Below the pieces are notes generated by a model. It worked only from the letters and a program-made list of their open reading frames with translations, did no database searches and was not told the DNA's origin. Source: UBA668 sp963720695 (lineage in GTDB: Bacteria > Actinomycetota > Acidimicrobiia > Acidimicrobiales > Ilumatobacteraceae). Taken from it: a stretch of 64,000 nucleotides of DNA. The stretch covers positions 744,001-808,000 of the forward strand of contig CAVRGG010000004.1 of NCBI GenBank assembly GCA_963720695.1, in the 5' to 3' direction. The translations under genes were made by a program, and so were the position numbers. Below are positions 15,524-24,104 of this stretch, piece after piece (position 1 is the stretch's first letter; the number at the start of each line of letters is the position of its first letter).

Positions 15524-16927
15524 ATGACCAGCCCTCCGAGAACTCTGGCCCAGAAAGTCTGGGATCGCCACGTGGTGCACGCCGCGCCCGACGAGCCCGA
15601 CCTGATCTACATCGACCTCCACCTCGTCCACGAGGTGACCAGCCCCCAGGCCTTCGACGGTCTCCGCCTCACCGGTCGCACGGTTCGTCGCCCCGACCTG
15701 ACGGTGGCCACCGAGGACCACAACGTGCCCACGGCCAACATCGATCAGCCGATCGCCGACCCGATCTCGGCTCGCCAGGTGGAAGTGCTCCGTGAGAACA
15801 CCGCCGAGTTCGGCATCGTCAACTTCCCGATGGGCGACCCCGGCCAGGGGATCGTCCACGTCATCGCACCCGAGCAGGGGCGGACCCTGCCGGGCATGAC
15901 CGTGGTGTGCGGCGACAGCCACACGGCGACGCACGGCGCCTTCGGTGCGCTGGCGTTCGGCATCGGCACGAGCGAGGTCGAGCACGTCCTCGCCACCCAG
16001 ACGCTGCCGCAGTCCCGCCCCAAGTGGATGGCCGTGACGGTGGAGGGCGACGCGCCGGCCGACGTCACCGCGAAGGACATCATCCTCGCCATCATCGGCC
16101 ACATCGGCACCGGTGGCGGCATCGGCCACGTGATCGAATACCGCGGCGCAGCGATCCGGGCGCTCTCCATGGAGGGCCGGATGACGCTGTGCAACATGAG
16201 CATCGAGGCCGGCGCGAAGGCCGGTCTCGTGGCGCCCGACGACACGACGTTCGAGTACCTGAAGGGCCGCGAGCACGCACCGAAGGGCGATCAGTGGGAT
16301 GCGGCCGTGGCCGAGTGGCGCTCGCTCGTCACCGACGACGGCGCAGTCTTCGACACCGAGGTCGTCATCGACGCGTCGACGCTGCGTCCCCAGGTCAGTT
16401 GGGGCACCAACCCCGGACAGGTGATCTCGATCGACGGCGTCGTGCCGTCACCGGACAGCGTCGACGATCCCACGGCACGCGACGCCATCACCCGAGCGCT
16501 CGAGTACATGGGCCTGGAGGGTGGCACGGCCATCCGCGACGTCAAGGTCGACACGGTCTTCATCGGATCGTGCACCAACAGTCGCATCGAGGACCTGCGG
16601 GCCGCCGCGGCTGTGATGAAGGGTCGCACGGTCACCGTGCCGCGCGTGATGGTGGTCCCAGGGAGCCACGCCGTGAAGGCGCAGGCCGAAGCCGAGGGGC
16701 TGCACGAAGTGTTTCGTGCGGCCGGCGCCGATTGGCGTGAGCCCGGCTGCAGCATGTGCCTCGCGATGAACCCCGACAAACTCGCCCAGGGCGAGCGTTC
16801 GGCCAGCACGAGCAACCGCAACTTCGAGGGCCGCCAGGGCCGTGGCGGCCGGACCCATCTCGTCTCGCCCGCCGTCGCTGCCGCAACCGCGGTGGCCGGT
16901 CACTTCGCAACTCCGGAGGATGTGTGA
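15524..16927 (+). CDS. leuC: 3-isopropylmalate dehydratase large subunit
   Basis: LeuC is the [4Fe-4S] subunit that, with LeuD, isomerises 2- to 3-isopropylmalate. The 467-residue protein has TLAQKVWDRHVV at the N-terminus, VVCGDSHTATHGAFGALAFG, and the three cluster cysteines at about residues 350 (GSCTNSRIEDLR), 408 and 411 (GCSMC). SNRNFEGRQGRGGRTHLVSP closes the family pattern. ATG 15524 is chosen because the family start is right there; upstream in-frame codons overlap the regulator. Its stop overlaps the leuD start (TGATG). Expression is probably set by the IclR protein rather than by attenuation, unlike leuA and cimA here. Confidence 0.95.
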   Translation: MTSPPRTLAQKVWDRHVVHAAPDEPDLIYIDLHLVHEVTSPQAFDGLRLTGRTVRRPDLTVATEDHNVPTANIDQPIADPISARQVEVLRENTAEFGIVNFPMGDPGQGIVHVIAPEQGRTLPGMTVVCGDSHTATHGAFGALAFGIGTSEVEHVLATQTLPQSRPKWMAVTVEGDAPADVTAKDIILAIIGHIGTGGGIGHVIEYRGAAIRALSMEGRMTLCNMSIEAGAKAGLVAPDDTTFEYLKGREHAPKGDQWDAAVAEWRSLVTDDGAVFDTEVVIDASTLRPQVSWGTNPGQVISIDGVVPSPDSVDDPTARDAITRALEYMGLEGGTAIRDVKVDTVFIGSCTNSRIEDLRAAAAVMKGRTVTVPRVMVVPGSHAVKAQAEAEGLHEVFRAAGADWREPGCSMCLAMNPDKLAQGERSASTSNRNFEGRQGRGGRTHLVSPAVAAATAVAGHFATPEDV

Positions 16928-17511
16928 TGAAGGCAGTTCATGTCATCTCGGGGCGCGGCGTCCCGCTCAAGCGCAGCGACGTCGACACCGATCAGATCAT
17001 TCCGGCCGAGTGGCTCAAGCGGGTCGAACGCACCGGCTTCGAGAAGGGTCTGTTCGCGACCTGGCGCGACGACCGCAACTTCGTGCTCAACGACGAGCGC
17101 TACACCGGCGCGAGCGTGCTCGTGGCCGGGCCGTCGTTCGGCGTCGGGTCGTCGCGAGAGCACGCGGTGTGGGCCATCCAGCAAGGAGGCTTCGACGCTG
17201 TCGTGGCTCCGAGCTTCAGCGACATCTTCCGCAACAACTGCACGAAGAACGGGCTCGTCCCGGTCGTGGTGCCCGAGTCCGTGGTCCAGCAGATCTGGGC
17301 CGCGATCGAGGCGGATCACACCGTCGAGATCACGATCGACGTGGAGCGCCTGACGATCGAGGTCCCGGCTGCCGGCATCGTCGCCTCGTTCCCGATGGAC
17401 CCGCAGACGCAGCATCGCTTCCTCGGCGGCCTCGACGACATCGGCATCACCCTCTCCCACGCCACCGAGATCGACTCGTACGAATCGTCGCGCCCCGCCT
17501 GGCTCAGCTGA
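16927..17511 (+). CDS. leuD: 3-isopropylmalate dehydratase small subunit
   Basis: LeuD forms the swivel domain that completes the isopropylmalate isomerase active site. The 194-residue protein begins MKAVHVISGRGVPLKRSDVD and carries DTDQIIPAEWLKRVERTGFE, FGVGSSREHAVWAIQ and the FRNNCTKNGLVPV region, all typical. Length is normal. It starts one base inside the leuC stop codon, so the two subunits are translationally coupled for equal amounts. Confidence 0.95.
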   Translation: MKAVHVISGRGVPLKRSDVDTDQIIPAEWLKRVERTGFEKGLFATWRDDRNFVLNDERYTGASVLVAGPSFGVGSSREHAVWAIQQGGFDAVVAPSFSDIFRNNCTKNGLVPVVVPESVVQQIWAAIEADHTVEITIDVERLTIEVPAAGIVASFPMDPQTQHRFLGGLDDIGITLSHATEIDSYESSRPAWLS

Positions 17512-17538
17512 TCGGCCGGCTCTGCTAGACCTGTCGAG

Positions 17539-18321
17539 GTGATCGTCGATCTGCGCCTCGTGCAGCGCATCGAGTGGTCAGCGGCGCGCCTGGGCGAACG
17601 ACAGACCGCAGCCGTCCCCGGCGGAACGTGCGAGGACTTCGACGGCGGGGCGCTGCTGGCAATGGGGGCGAATCGGTACGTGAATCGGGCGATCGGCGTC
17701 GGGCTCGGGCCGGCCGGACCCACCGACCTCCTCGATCGCGCGGAGGCCTTCTACCGCCGGCATGCGCAGCCTTCATCGCTCGAAGTGAGCCCGTGGGTGT
17801 CACAGGATCTCGTCGACGAGCTCCGTGCGCGTGGCTACTCGGTCCAGTGGTTCCGCAACGTGTACGGACGCGAGCTGCACGATCTTCCCTCGCCCGTCCA
17901 CGACTTCCCGATCGAGCTGGTCGACACCCCCCGGATGGCCGAATGGCGCGGGATCCTCGGGCAGTCGGCGGCACCGGGCACGCCCGAGCGGGCGATCTCC
18001 GACGAGTTCTGCGATGCGGTGCACGAGGTGGCAGGCACCGTCGATCTCGTCGCGATCCTCGACGACCATGCGGTCGCGTGCGGGTCGCTCACCGTCGTGG
18101 ACGGCGTCGGCTGGCTCGGCGGTGCCGCCACGCTCGTCGAGCATCGCGGGCGCGGTGCGCAACACGCGTTGCTCGTCGATCGGCTGCATCGCGCCCAGCG
18201 AGCCGGCTGCGACCTCGCTGCGGTCACCGCGTTGCCAGGCGGCGCGTCGGCCCGCAACCTCACTCGCGTGGGGTTTCAGCTGCTCCACACCCAAGCCGTC
18301 ATGACCCGCACCGCAGCCTGA
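17539..18321 (+). CDS. GNAT-family N-acetyltransferase
   Basis: The 260-residue protein has a C-terminal GNAT fold with the acetyl-CoA loop in VEHRGRGAQHALLVDRL (R-G-R-G-A) and SARNLTRVGFQ near the end. The N-terminal half may be a degenerate second GNAT domain. GTG 17539 is 27 nt after leuD. The substrate is not evident. It is the last plus-strand gene before a large inverted repeat. Confidence 0.75.
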   Translation: MIVDLRLVQRIEWSAARLGERQTAAVPGGTCEDFDGGALLAMGANRYVNRAIGVGLGPAGPTDLLDRAEAFYRRHAQPSSLEVSPWVSQDLVDELRARGYSVQWFRNVYGRELHDLPSPVHDFPIELVDTPRMAEWRGILGQSAAPGTPERAISDEFCDAVHEVAGTVDLVAILDDHAVACGSLTVVDGVGWLGGAATLVEHRGRGAQHALLVDRLHRAQRAGCDLAAVTALPGGASARNLTRVGFQLLHTQAVMTRTAA

Positions 18322-18367
18322 CCCGTCACCCCACCCGCGGGCAGCCTCCGTCCCAGCCTGGCGCCAC

Positions 18368-18424
18368 CCGCTCATGTCCTCCCCCATGGCGGGATTTCAG
18401 CCTCCGGCGCCATGACATGAGCGG
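18368..18424. terminator. Long two-part inverted repeat between convergent genes
   Basis: CCGCTCATGTC (18368-18378) pairs perfectly with GACATGAGCGG (18414-18424), and an inner CATGGCG can pair with CGCCATG. It sits in the 186-nt gap between the convergent acetyltransferase and helicase genes. No long T-run follows on either side, so it may be a bidirectional terminator helped by Rho, or an mRNA-stabilising stem. Confidence 0.5.
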
Positions 18425-18507
18425 CGACACCGGCCACGGCGGCGGTCCGGGGTGCGGGCGGACCGGGGCCCCGGGCTGGTGTGGGCCGGCCCCGGGTGGG
18501 CCTGCGG

Positions 18508-19785
18508 TCAGGCGGACTCGAAGAGGGGGAGGTCCTTCAGCATCGGGTTGTTGCTGAAGACCTCGATCGGCGGCGACGGCTCGAGCCGCATCGCCCGCTG
18601 CAGGATGCGGACCTGCGTGTGCTGGTTGTACTCGGCGAGCGTGACGGCCCAGCCGTCTCGACCGGCGCGGGCGGTGCGCCCGCTGCGGTGGAGGTAGTCC
18701 TTCACGTCGCCTGCGGGCTCGTAGTGGATGACCGAACCGATGTCGTCCACGTCGATGCCGCGAGCCGCGACGTCGGTGGCGACGAGCACCGCCAGCTCTC
18801 CATCGGTGAACCGCTTCAGGGCCCGCTCGCGAGCCGCCTGCGCCAGGTCGCCGTGAATGGCTGCTGCACGCACACCCAGCTCCTGGAGGTTGCGCTCGAC
18901 GCGGTCGCAGGTTCGCTTGGTCTGGCAGAAGACGATGGTCTTGGCCATGCCGCTGGCGATCGCCGCGACGACCTTGTCCTTGTCCATGTGGTGGACCGCG
19001 AGGAAGAGGTGGTGCATGGTGCCCACCGTGTCGGTGGCGGCGTCGATGGCCACCTCCTCGGGATCGTTCATGTAGCGGGCGACGAGGTGCCCGACATCAC
19101 CGTCGAGCGTCGCCGAGAACAGCATCGTCTGGTGCGGTGCGGTGATCTTGCGCATGATCCACTCGACCTGCGGGGTGAACCCGTCGTCGGCCATGCGATC
19201 GGCCTCGTCGAGCACCAGGATCTCGACCGCATCGAGCTGGAGCTCGTTCTCCTTCAGCAGGTCGATCAGCCGCAGCGGGGTGGCCACGACCACATCGACG
19301 CCGACGCGCAGGGCGTCGATCTGCTGTTGCCGCGAGGCACCGCCGTACACGGCGAGCACCGATCGACCGCAGGCGATCGCCACCGGCGACAGCACCTCGG
19401 CGACCTGCAACGCCAGCTCGCGAGTGGGCACGAGCACCAGCGCCGCCGGTCGGCGGGGCTCGCCCACCTTCGACAGCCGTGCCAGCAACGGCACACCGAA
19501 GGCAAGAGTCTTGCCGGACCCGGTCTTGGCGCGACCGCAGACATCGCGGCCGGTCAACGCCACCGGGATGGCCATGGTCTGGATCGCGAACGGCGTGGTG
19601 AAGCCGGCGGCGGCCAGCCCGAGGTCGACGTTCTGCGGGACGCCGAGGTCGACGAAGCCGGTGGGGACGTAGTCCTCGAGAGTGAGCGTGAGTGCCGGCG
19701 GAGGGGCGGGAGTGCGGTGCTCGGCAGGCTTGGAGGGGCGTCGGGACCGACGCGGTGCGCCCGACGGGCGTGAGTGATCAGACAT
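18508..19785 (-). CDS. DEAD-box ATP-dependent RNA helicase
   Basis: This 425-residue protein is a DEAD-box RNA helicase for RNA remodelling, such as cold-shock mRNA unwinding or ribosome assembly. Motifs in order: Q motif (TPFAIQTMAIP), motif I (AKTGSGKT), Ia (PTRELA), II (DEAD), III (SAT), IVFCQTKRTCDRVERNL, ATDVAARGIDVDD and HRSGRTARAG. Motif Ib is unusual: TPLR where TPGR is standard. The N-terminal 40 residues are basic and Pro-rich, and there is no long C-terminal RGG tail. ATG 19785 has no Shine-Dalgarno; TACCCT lies 10 nt upstream. It is close to the RhlE/CshA group, but the exact orthologue cannot be told. Confidence 0.9.
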   Translation of the reverse strand: MSDHSRPSGAPRRSRRPSKPAEHRTPAPPPALTLTLEDYVPTGFVDLGVPQNVDLGLAAAGFTTPFAIQTMAIPVALTGRDVCGRAKTGSGKTLAFGVPLLARLSKVGEPRRPAALVLVPTRELALQVAEVLSPVAIACGRSVLAVYGGASRQQQIDALRVGVDVVVATPLRLIDLLKENELQLDAVEILVLDEADRMADDGFTPQVEWIMRKITAPHQTMLFSATLDGDVGHLVARYMNDPEEVAIDAATDTVGTMHHLFLAVHHMDKDKVVAAIASGMAKTIVFCQTKRTCDRVERNLQELGVRAAAIHGDLAQAARERALKRFTDGELAVLVATDVAARGIDVDDIGSVIHYEPAGDVKDYLHRSGRTARAGRDGWAVTLAEYNQHTQVRILQRAMRLEPSPPIEVFSNNPMLKDLPLFESA

Positions 19786-19891
19786 GTCAGGAGCCAGGGT
19801 ATCGGCCCAAGGGGCGTCCACCGGGGTACCCGAGGAGTGTGTGGACGAGCCGCATCGCAGGTGGCGCTCCCGATTGGGCAACAATGGCGCC

Positions 19892-21445
19892 ATGAAGGTC
19901 GCACTCACCGTCAATGACTTCCTCCGCCGCGCGGAGGAGATCTACCCGCATCGCATTGCCGTCGTCGACGAGCCCGACCAGCCGGCGGCGTCGTGGGGTG
20001 AGTTCACCTACGCCGAGATGGCGGCCAAGGCCCGCGCTCAGGCGGCGGCACTGGATTCGCTCGGCATCGGTGTCGGCGAACGTGTGGCCATCGTGAGCCA
20101 CAACTCGGCTCGCCTGCTCACCGCCCTGTTCGGTGTCAGCGGCTCGGGCCGCGTCCTGGTGCCGATCAACTTCCGGCTCCACGCCGAAGAGGTCCGCTAC
20201 ATCGTCGGTCACAGCGGTGCCCGGGTCCTGATGGTCGATCCGGAGCTGGCCGACGCGCTCGCCGACGTGGAGTGCGAGTACAAGTTCGTCATCGGCAGCG
20301 ACAACGATGCCCCGTCGGTCCACGCCGACCCGCGGCCGTGGGTCTACGACGAGGACGCAACGGCGACGATCAACTACACCAGTGGAACCACCGCGCGCCC
20401 GAAGGGTGTCCAGCTCACCCACCGCAACATCTGGCTGAACGCGACGACGTTCGGCTGGCAGCTGGGGATCGACGACCGCGACGTGTACCTCCACACGCTC
20501 CCACAGTTCCACTGCAACGGGTGGGGCGTGCTGTACGCCGTCACCGGGATGGGCGCCCAGCACATCATCATCCGCAAGGTCGACGGCGCCGAGATCCTTC
20601 GTCGCGTGGAGCGGCACGGCGTCACCGTGATGTGCGGCGCCCCTGCGGTCGCCAACATGATCCTCGACGCCGCGGCCACCTGGGACGGTCCGATCCCCGG
20701 GCGCGACCGGGTGCGCATCGTGTGCGCCGGCGCCCCGCCGCCGACCAAGACGATCGAACGGATCGAGACCGAGCTCGGATGGGAGTTCATCCAGATCTAC
20801 GGCCTCACCGAGACCACCCCGCTGCTGACCATGAACCGATCGCGAGCGGAGTACGACTCGCTGTCGACGAGCGAGCAAGCCGTGAAGCTCAGCCGCGCCG
20901 GCGCCCCGGCCATCGGCGTGCAGGTGCGGATCAGCCCCGACGGTGAGGTCCTGGCCCGCGGCAACCACATCATGGCCGGCTACTGGGAGCAGCCCGATGC
21001 CACGGCCGACGCCATCCATGCCGTCAAGGACGACCCCGACGGGCTCGAGTGGTTCCACACGGGCGACGGCGGCTTCATCGACGACGACCACTACGTCACG
21101 ATCAGCGACCGCAAGAAGGACGTCATCATCACCGGCGGCGAGAACGTGAGCTCGATCGAGGTCGAGGATGCGATCTTCAGCCACCCCGAGGTCGCCGAAG
21201 TCGCCGTCATCGGCGTGCCCGACGAGAAGTGGGGGGAGCTCGTGATGGCGCTCGTCGTGGCCGTCGAAGGATCATCGGTGACCGAGGCGGACATCATCAC
21301 CTACACCAAGAGCAAGCTCGCCGGCTACAAGTGCCCCAAGCGCATCGAGTTCCGCGACGTGCTGGCCCGCACCGCGACCGGCAAGCTGCAGAAGTTCAAG
21401 CTGCGCGAGCCCTACTGGGCCGACGTCGAACGCAAGGTGAACTGA
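19892..21445 (+). CDS. AMP-forming acyl-CoA synthetase
   Basis: The 517-residue protein belongs to the ANL adenylating family and activates a carboxylic acid to its CoA thioester. Motifs: INYTSGTTARPKG (P-loop, about residue 165), YGLTETTPLL, WFHTGDGGFIDDDHYVTISD, RKKDVIITGGENVSSIEVED (hinge) and the catalytic Lys near the C-terminus in RTATGKLQKFKLRE. Length and motif spacing fit the medium-chain or short-chain FadD-like group. ATG 19892 is used; a 3-codon mini-frame ATG-GCG-CCA-TGA at 19884 overlaps this start and could affect initiation. It is divergent from the helicase. Substrate unknown. Confidence 0.88.
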   Translation: MKVALTVNDFLRRAEEIYPHRIAVVDEPDQPAASWGEFTYAEMAAKARAQAAALDSLGIGVGERVAIVSHNSARLLTALFGVSGSGRVLVPINFRLHAEEVRYIVGHSGARVLMVDPELADALADVECEYKFVIGSDNDAPSVHADPRPWVYDEDATATINYTSGTTARPKGVQLTHRNIWLNATTFGWQLGIDDRDVYLHTLPQFHCNGWGVLYAVTGMGAQHIIIRKVDGAEILRRVERHGVTVMCGAPAVANMILDAAATWDGPIPGRDRVRIVCAGAPPPTKTIERIETELGWEFIQIYGLTETTPLLTMNRSRAEYDSLSTSEQAVKLSRAGAPAIGVQVRISPDGEVLARGNHIMAGYWEQPDATADAIHAVKDDPDGLEWFHTGDGGFIDDDHYVTISDRKKDVIITGGENVSSIEVEDAIFSHPEVAEVAVIGVPDEKWGELVMALVVAVEGSSVTEADIITYTKSKLAGYKCPKRIEFRDVLARTATGKLQKFKLREPYWADVERKVN

Positions 21446-21580
21446 CCGCCGCTGATCGACGCGTCCGTCAGGCTGACTCTCGGATCAGTCCGACTATCAG
21501 TTGCATCAGTTCGTAGCAATGGAGTTCGCGGGGTGGTTATGGTCACCCGGCTTTCTCCATCAGCGTCGAAAGGGGCAGCA

Positions 21581-21727
21581 ATGAACCGCATCTCCGAGCC
21601 CACCACCGTGAGCACACAGCAGGGCCGCAAGGGCATCGCCTACGACTGGCAGAGCCTGTATGCCGCCGCCGAGGCCGCCAGCCTCGACCGCGAGTTCGCC
21701 TCGCTGACTCCCGCCCTGGCCGAATGA
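21581..21727 (+). CDS. 48-residue protein coupled to homospermidine synthase
   Basis: A short frame starts at ATG 21581 after a strong Shine-Dalgarno (GAAAGGGG) and encodes a protein beginning MNRISEPTTVSTQQGRKG. It continues AYDWQSLYAAAEAASLDREF and ends in an acidic tail. The stop overlaps the homospermidine synthase ATG by 4 nt (ATGA). The strong ribosome-binding site and the coupling suggest it is truly translated, and that translation of the synthase depends on it. The peptide looks amphipathic in its second half with no signal. It could be a subunit, or a regulatory leader sensing polyamines. I do not recognise it. Confidence 0.7.
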   Translation: MNRISEPTTVSTQQGRKGIAYDWQSLYAAAEAASLDREFASLTPALAE

Positions 21728-23184
21728 GCCACGCACCCCAACGGGTGCTCGTCCTCGGCTGTGGTTCGGTGGCTCAGTGCACCGTGCCGCTGCTCGTCCG
21801 CGATCTCGGCATCGAGCCGGCGCGGATCACGATCGTCGACTTCGTCGACAACCGCGCACGCGTCGCCGCGACGCTGGCGCTCGGCGTCCGCTACGAGCAG
21901 GACCGGGTCACGCCCGAGAACCTCGACGAGTTCCTCGGCGCCCGCGTCGGCGAGGGCGACCTGCTGCTCGACCTCGCCTGGAACATCGACAACCCGACCG
22001 TGCTGCAGTGGTGTCGCGACCACGGGGTCCGCTATCTCAACACCAGCGTGGAGTTGTGGGACCCTTACGACGCTCTCGTCGAGACGCCCCCGCTCGACCG
22101 CACGCTGTACGTGCGCCACATGAGCCTTCGGCGCATGATCGACTCCTGGCCCCACAACAAGGGTGCGACCGCGGTCGTCGAGCACGGCGCCAACCCCGGT
22201 CTGGTGAGTCACTGGGCCAAGCAGGCGCTCGTCGAGATCGCCACGCGGATGCTTTCGGACGGGCTCGCCGGCGACCGGTCCGCCGGCCTCGAGACCGCGC
22301 TCGCCGAAGGTGCACACGCTCGACTGGCGATGCTCACCGGCACCAAGGTCATCCACATCGCCGAGCGCGACACCCAGATCACCGACGTGCCCAAGCGGCC
22401 CGGCGAGTTCGTCAACACGTGGTCGGTGGAGGGTTTCTACGAGGAGGGCGTCGCACCCGCCGAGTTGGGCTGGGGCACCCACGAGCGGCGACTGCCTCCG
22501 AACGCGATGGTCCACACGGGCGAGGGCCCGTGCAACCAGATCTGCATCGCTCGACCGGGCATGGAGACCTGGGTGCGCAGCTGGGTACCCAGCGGACAGA
22601 CCCGCGGCATGGTGATCCGCCACGGCGAGGCGTTCACCATGTGCGAGCACCTCACCGTGCTCGACGAGTTCGGGAACGCGATCTACCGGCCCACGGTGCA
22701 CTACGCGTACCACCCAGCCGACGCCGCCATCAACAGCGTGCTCGAACTGCGCATGCGCGGCTGGGAGATGCAGCCAGAGCAACGGATCCTCAACGACGAG
22801 ATCATCTCGGGTCGCGACGAGTTGGGGGTCCTCCTCATGGGCCACCCGTACACGGCGTGGTGGACGGGCTCGCTGTTGTCGATCGACGAGGCGCGAGCCG
22901 TGCTCCCGGGCCAGAGCGCGACCACACTGCAGGTCGCCGGATCGATCATGGGCGCCGTGTCGTGGATGCTCGACCATCCGAACGAGGGCGTCTGCGTGCC
23001 CGACGATCTGCCCTGGGACGAGGTGCTGTCGGTGGCGAACCGCTACCTGGGCACGCTGCACTCCGGTCCGGCCGACTGGGATCCGGTGTCGAGCCGACGC
23101 GACCTGTTCGCGAAGTTCAGCGACGAGGCCGACCACGTCGACCACGACGATCCATGGCAGTTCACGAACTTCCTCGTCGAGTAG
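21724..23184 (+). CDS. hss: Homospermidine synthase
   Basis: This NAD-dependent enzyme of the saccharopine-dehydrogenase-like family makes sym-homospermidine from putrescine and/or spermidine. The 486-residue protein starts with a Rossmann fold (VLVLGCGSVAQCTVPLLVRD). It has the family blocks AVVEHGANPGLVSHWAKQAL, WGTHERRLP and NAMVHTGEGPCNQI. Length (about 475-490) fits bacterial homospermidine synthase. It is translationally coupled to the 48-codon gene upstream. A carboxynorspermidine dehydrogenase role is less likely, because those enzymes are about 400 residues and lack the HGANPGLVSH block as written here. Confidence 0.85.
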   Translation: MSHAPQRVLVLGCGSVAQCTVPLLVRDLGIEPARITIVDFVDNRARVAATLALGVRYEQDRVTPENLDEFLGARVGEGDLLLDLAWNIDNPTVLQWCRDHGVRYLNTSVELWDPYDALVETPPLDRTLYVRHMSLRRMIDSWPHNKGATAVVEHGANPGLVSHWAKQALVEIATRMLSDGLAGDRSAGLETALAEGAHARLAMLTGTKVIHIAERDTQITDVPKRPGEFVNTWSVEGFYEEGVAPAELGWGTHERRLPPNAMVHTGEGPCNQICIARPGMETWVRSWVPSGQTRGMVIRHGEAFTMCEHLTVLDEFGNAIYRPTVHYAYHPADAAINSVLELRMRGWEMQPEQRILNDEIISGRDELGVLLMGHPYTAWWTGSLLSIDEARAVLPGQSATTLQVAGSIMGAVSWMLDHPNEGVCVPDDLPWDEVLSVANRYLGTLHSGPADWDPVSSRRDLFAKFSDEADHVDHDDPWQFTNFLVE

Positions 23185-23213
23185 CGCTCCCCGGATAGCC
23201 TCGGCACTCAGCC

Positions 23214-24104
23214 ATGGCCTCCCGCGCGCTCATCAACGAATCGATCGGCATCATCCGCGAGGCGGTCGCGGAGTTCGAGCGCCCGGTGCTCCTGTTCAGC
23301 GGCGGCAAGGACTCCGTGGTGATGCTGCACCTGGCGATGGCTGCGTTCCGGCCCGCCCCGCTCCCGTTCCCGGTGATGCACATCGACACGGGCCACAACT
23401 TCGACGAGGTCATCGAGTTCCGCGACCGCATCGTCGAGCGATACGGGCTGCGGCTCGTCACGGCGTCCGTACAGGAATCCATCGACTCCGGCCGGGTCAC
23501 CGACGTGAGCGGTGTGCGATCGAGTCGCAACGTGCTCCAGACGGTCACACTGCTCGACGCCATCGCCGAGCAGCGCTTCGACGTCGTCTTCGGGGGCGCC
23601 CGCCGCGACGAGGAACGGGCGCGAGCAAAGGAGCGGGTGTTCTCCCACCGGGACGAGTTCGGCCAGTGGGACCCCAAGCAGCAGCGCCCCGAGCTGTGGG
23701 GGCTGTACAACGCCCGGCACCACCGCGGCGAGCACTTCCGGGTCTTTCCGCTCAGCAACTGGACCGAGCTCGACATCTGGCGCTTCGTCCAGGAACGCGA
23801 GATCGACCTGCCATCGATCTACTACGCGCACCGTCGACGAGTCTTCCGCCGTGACGGGATGCTGATGGCGGCCTCGCCGTTCATCGAGATGATGCCCGAC
23901 GAGGAGGTCTTCGAGACCACCGTGCGCTTCCGGACGGTGGGCGACGCCACGTGCACCGCAGCCATCGAGTCCGACGCGGCGACCGTCGAGGCCGTGGTGG
24001 CCGAGACGTCCGTGGCTCGCATCACCGAGCGGGGCGCCACGCGTGCCGACGACAGGATCAGCGAGGCCGGGATGGAAGACCGCAAGCGGCAGGGGTACTT
24101 CTGA
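23214..24104 (+). CDS. cysD: Sulfate adenylyltransferase subunit 2
   Basis: CysD makes adenosine 5'-phosphosulfate from ATP and sulfate, powered by the GTPase CysN. The 296-residue protein has the PP-loop LLFSGGKDSVVMLHLA, HIDTGHNFDEVIEFRD, FGGARRDEERARAKER, FSHRDEFGQWDPKQQRPELW and the C-terminal MEDRKRQGYF, all typical of CysD. ATG 23214 lacks a Shine-Dalgarno; TAGCCT ends 12 nt upstream. Its stop overlaps cysN by one base. It heads the cysDNC operon. Confidence 0.95.
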   Translation: MASRALINESIGIIREAVAEFERPVLLFSGGKDSVVMLHLAMAAFRPAPLPFPVMHIDTGHNFDEVIEFRDRIVERYGLRLVTASVQESIDSGRVTDVSGVRSSRNVLQTVTLLDAIAEQRFDVVFGGARRDEERARAKERVFSHRDEFGQWDPKQQRPELWGLYNARHHRGEHFRVFPLSNWTELDIWRFVQEREIDLPSIYYAHRRRVFRRDGMLMAASPFIEMMPDEEVFETTVRFRTVGDATCTAAIESDAATVEAVVAETSVARITERGATRADDRISEAGMEDRKRQGYF

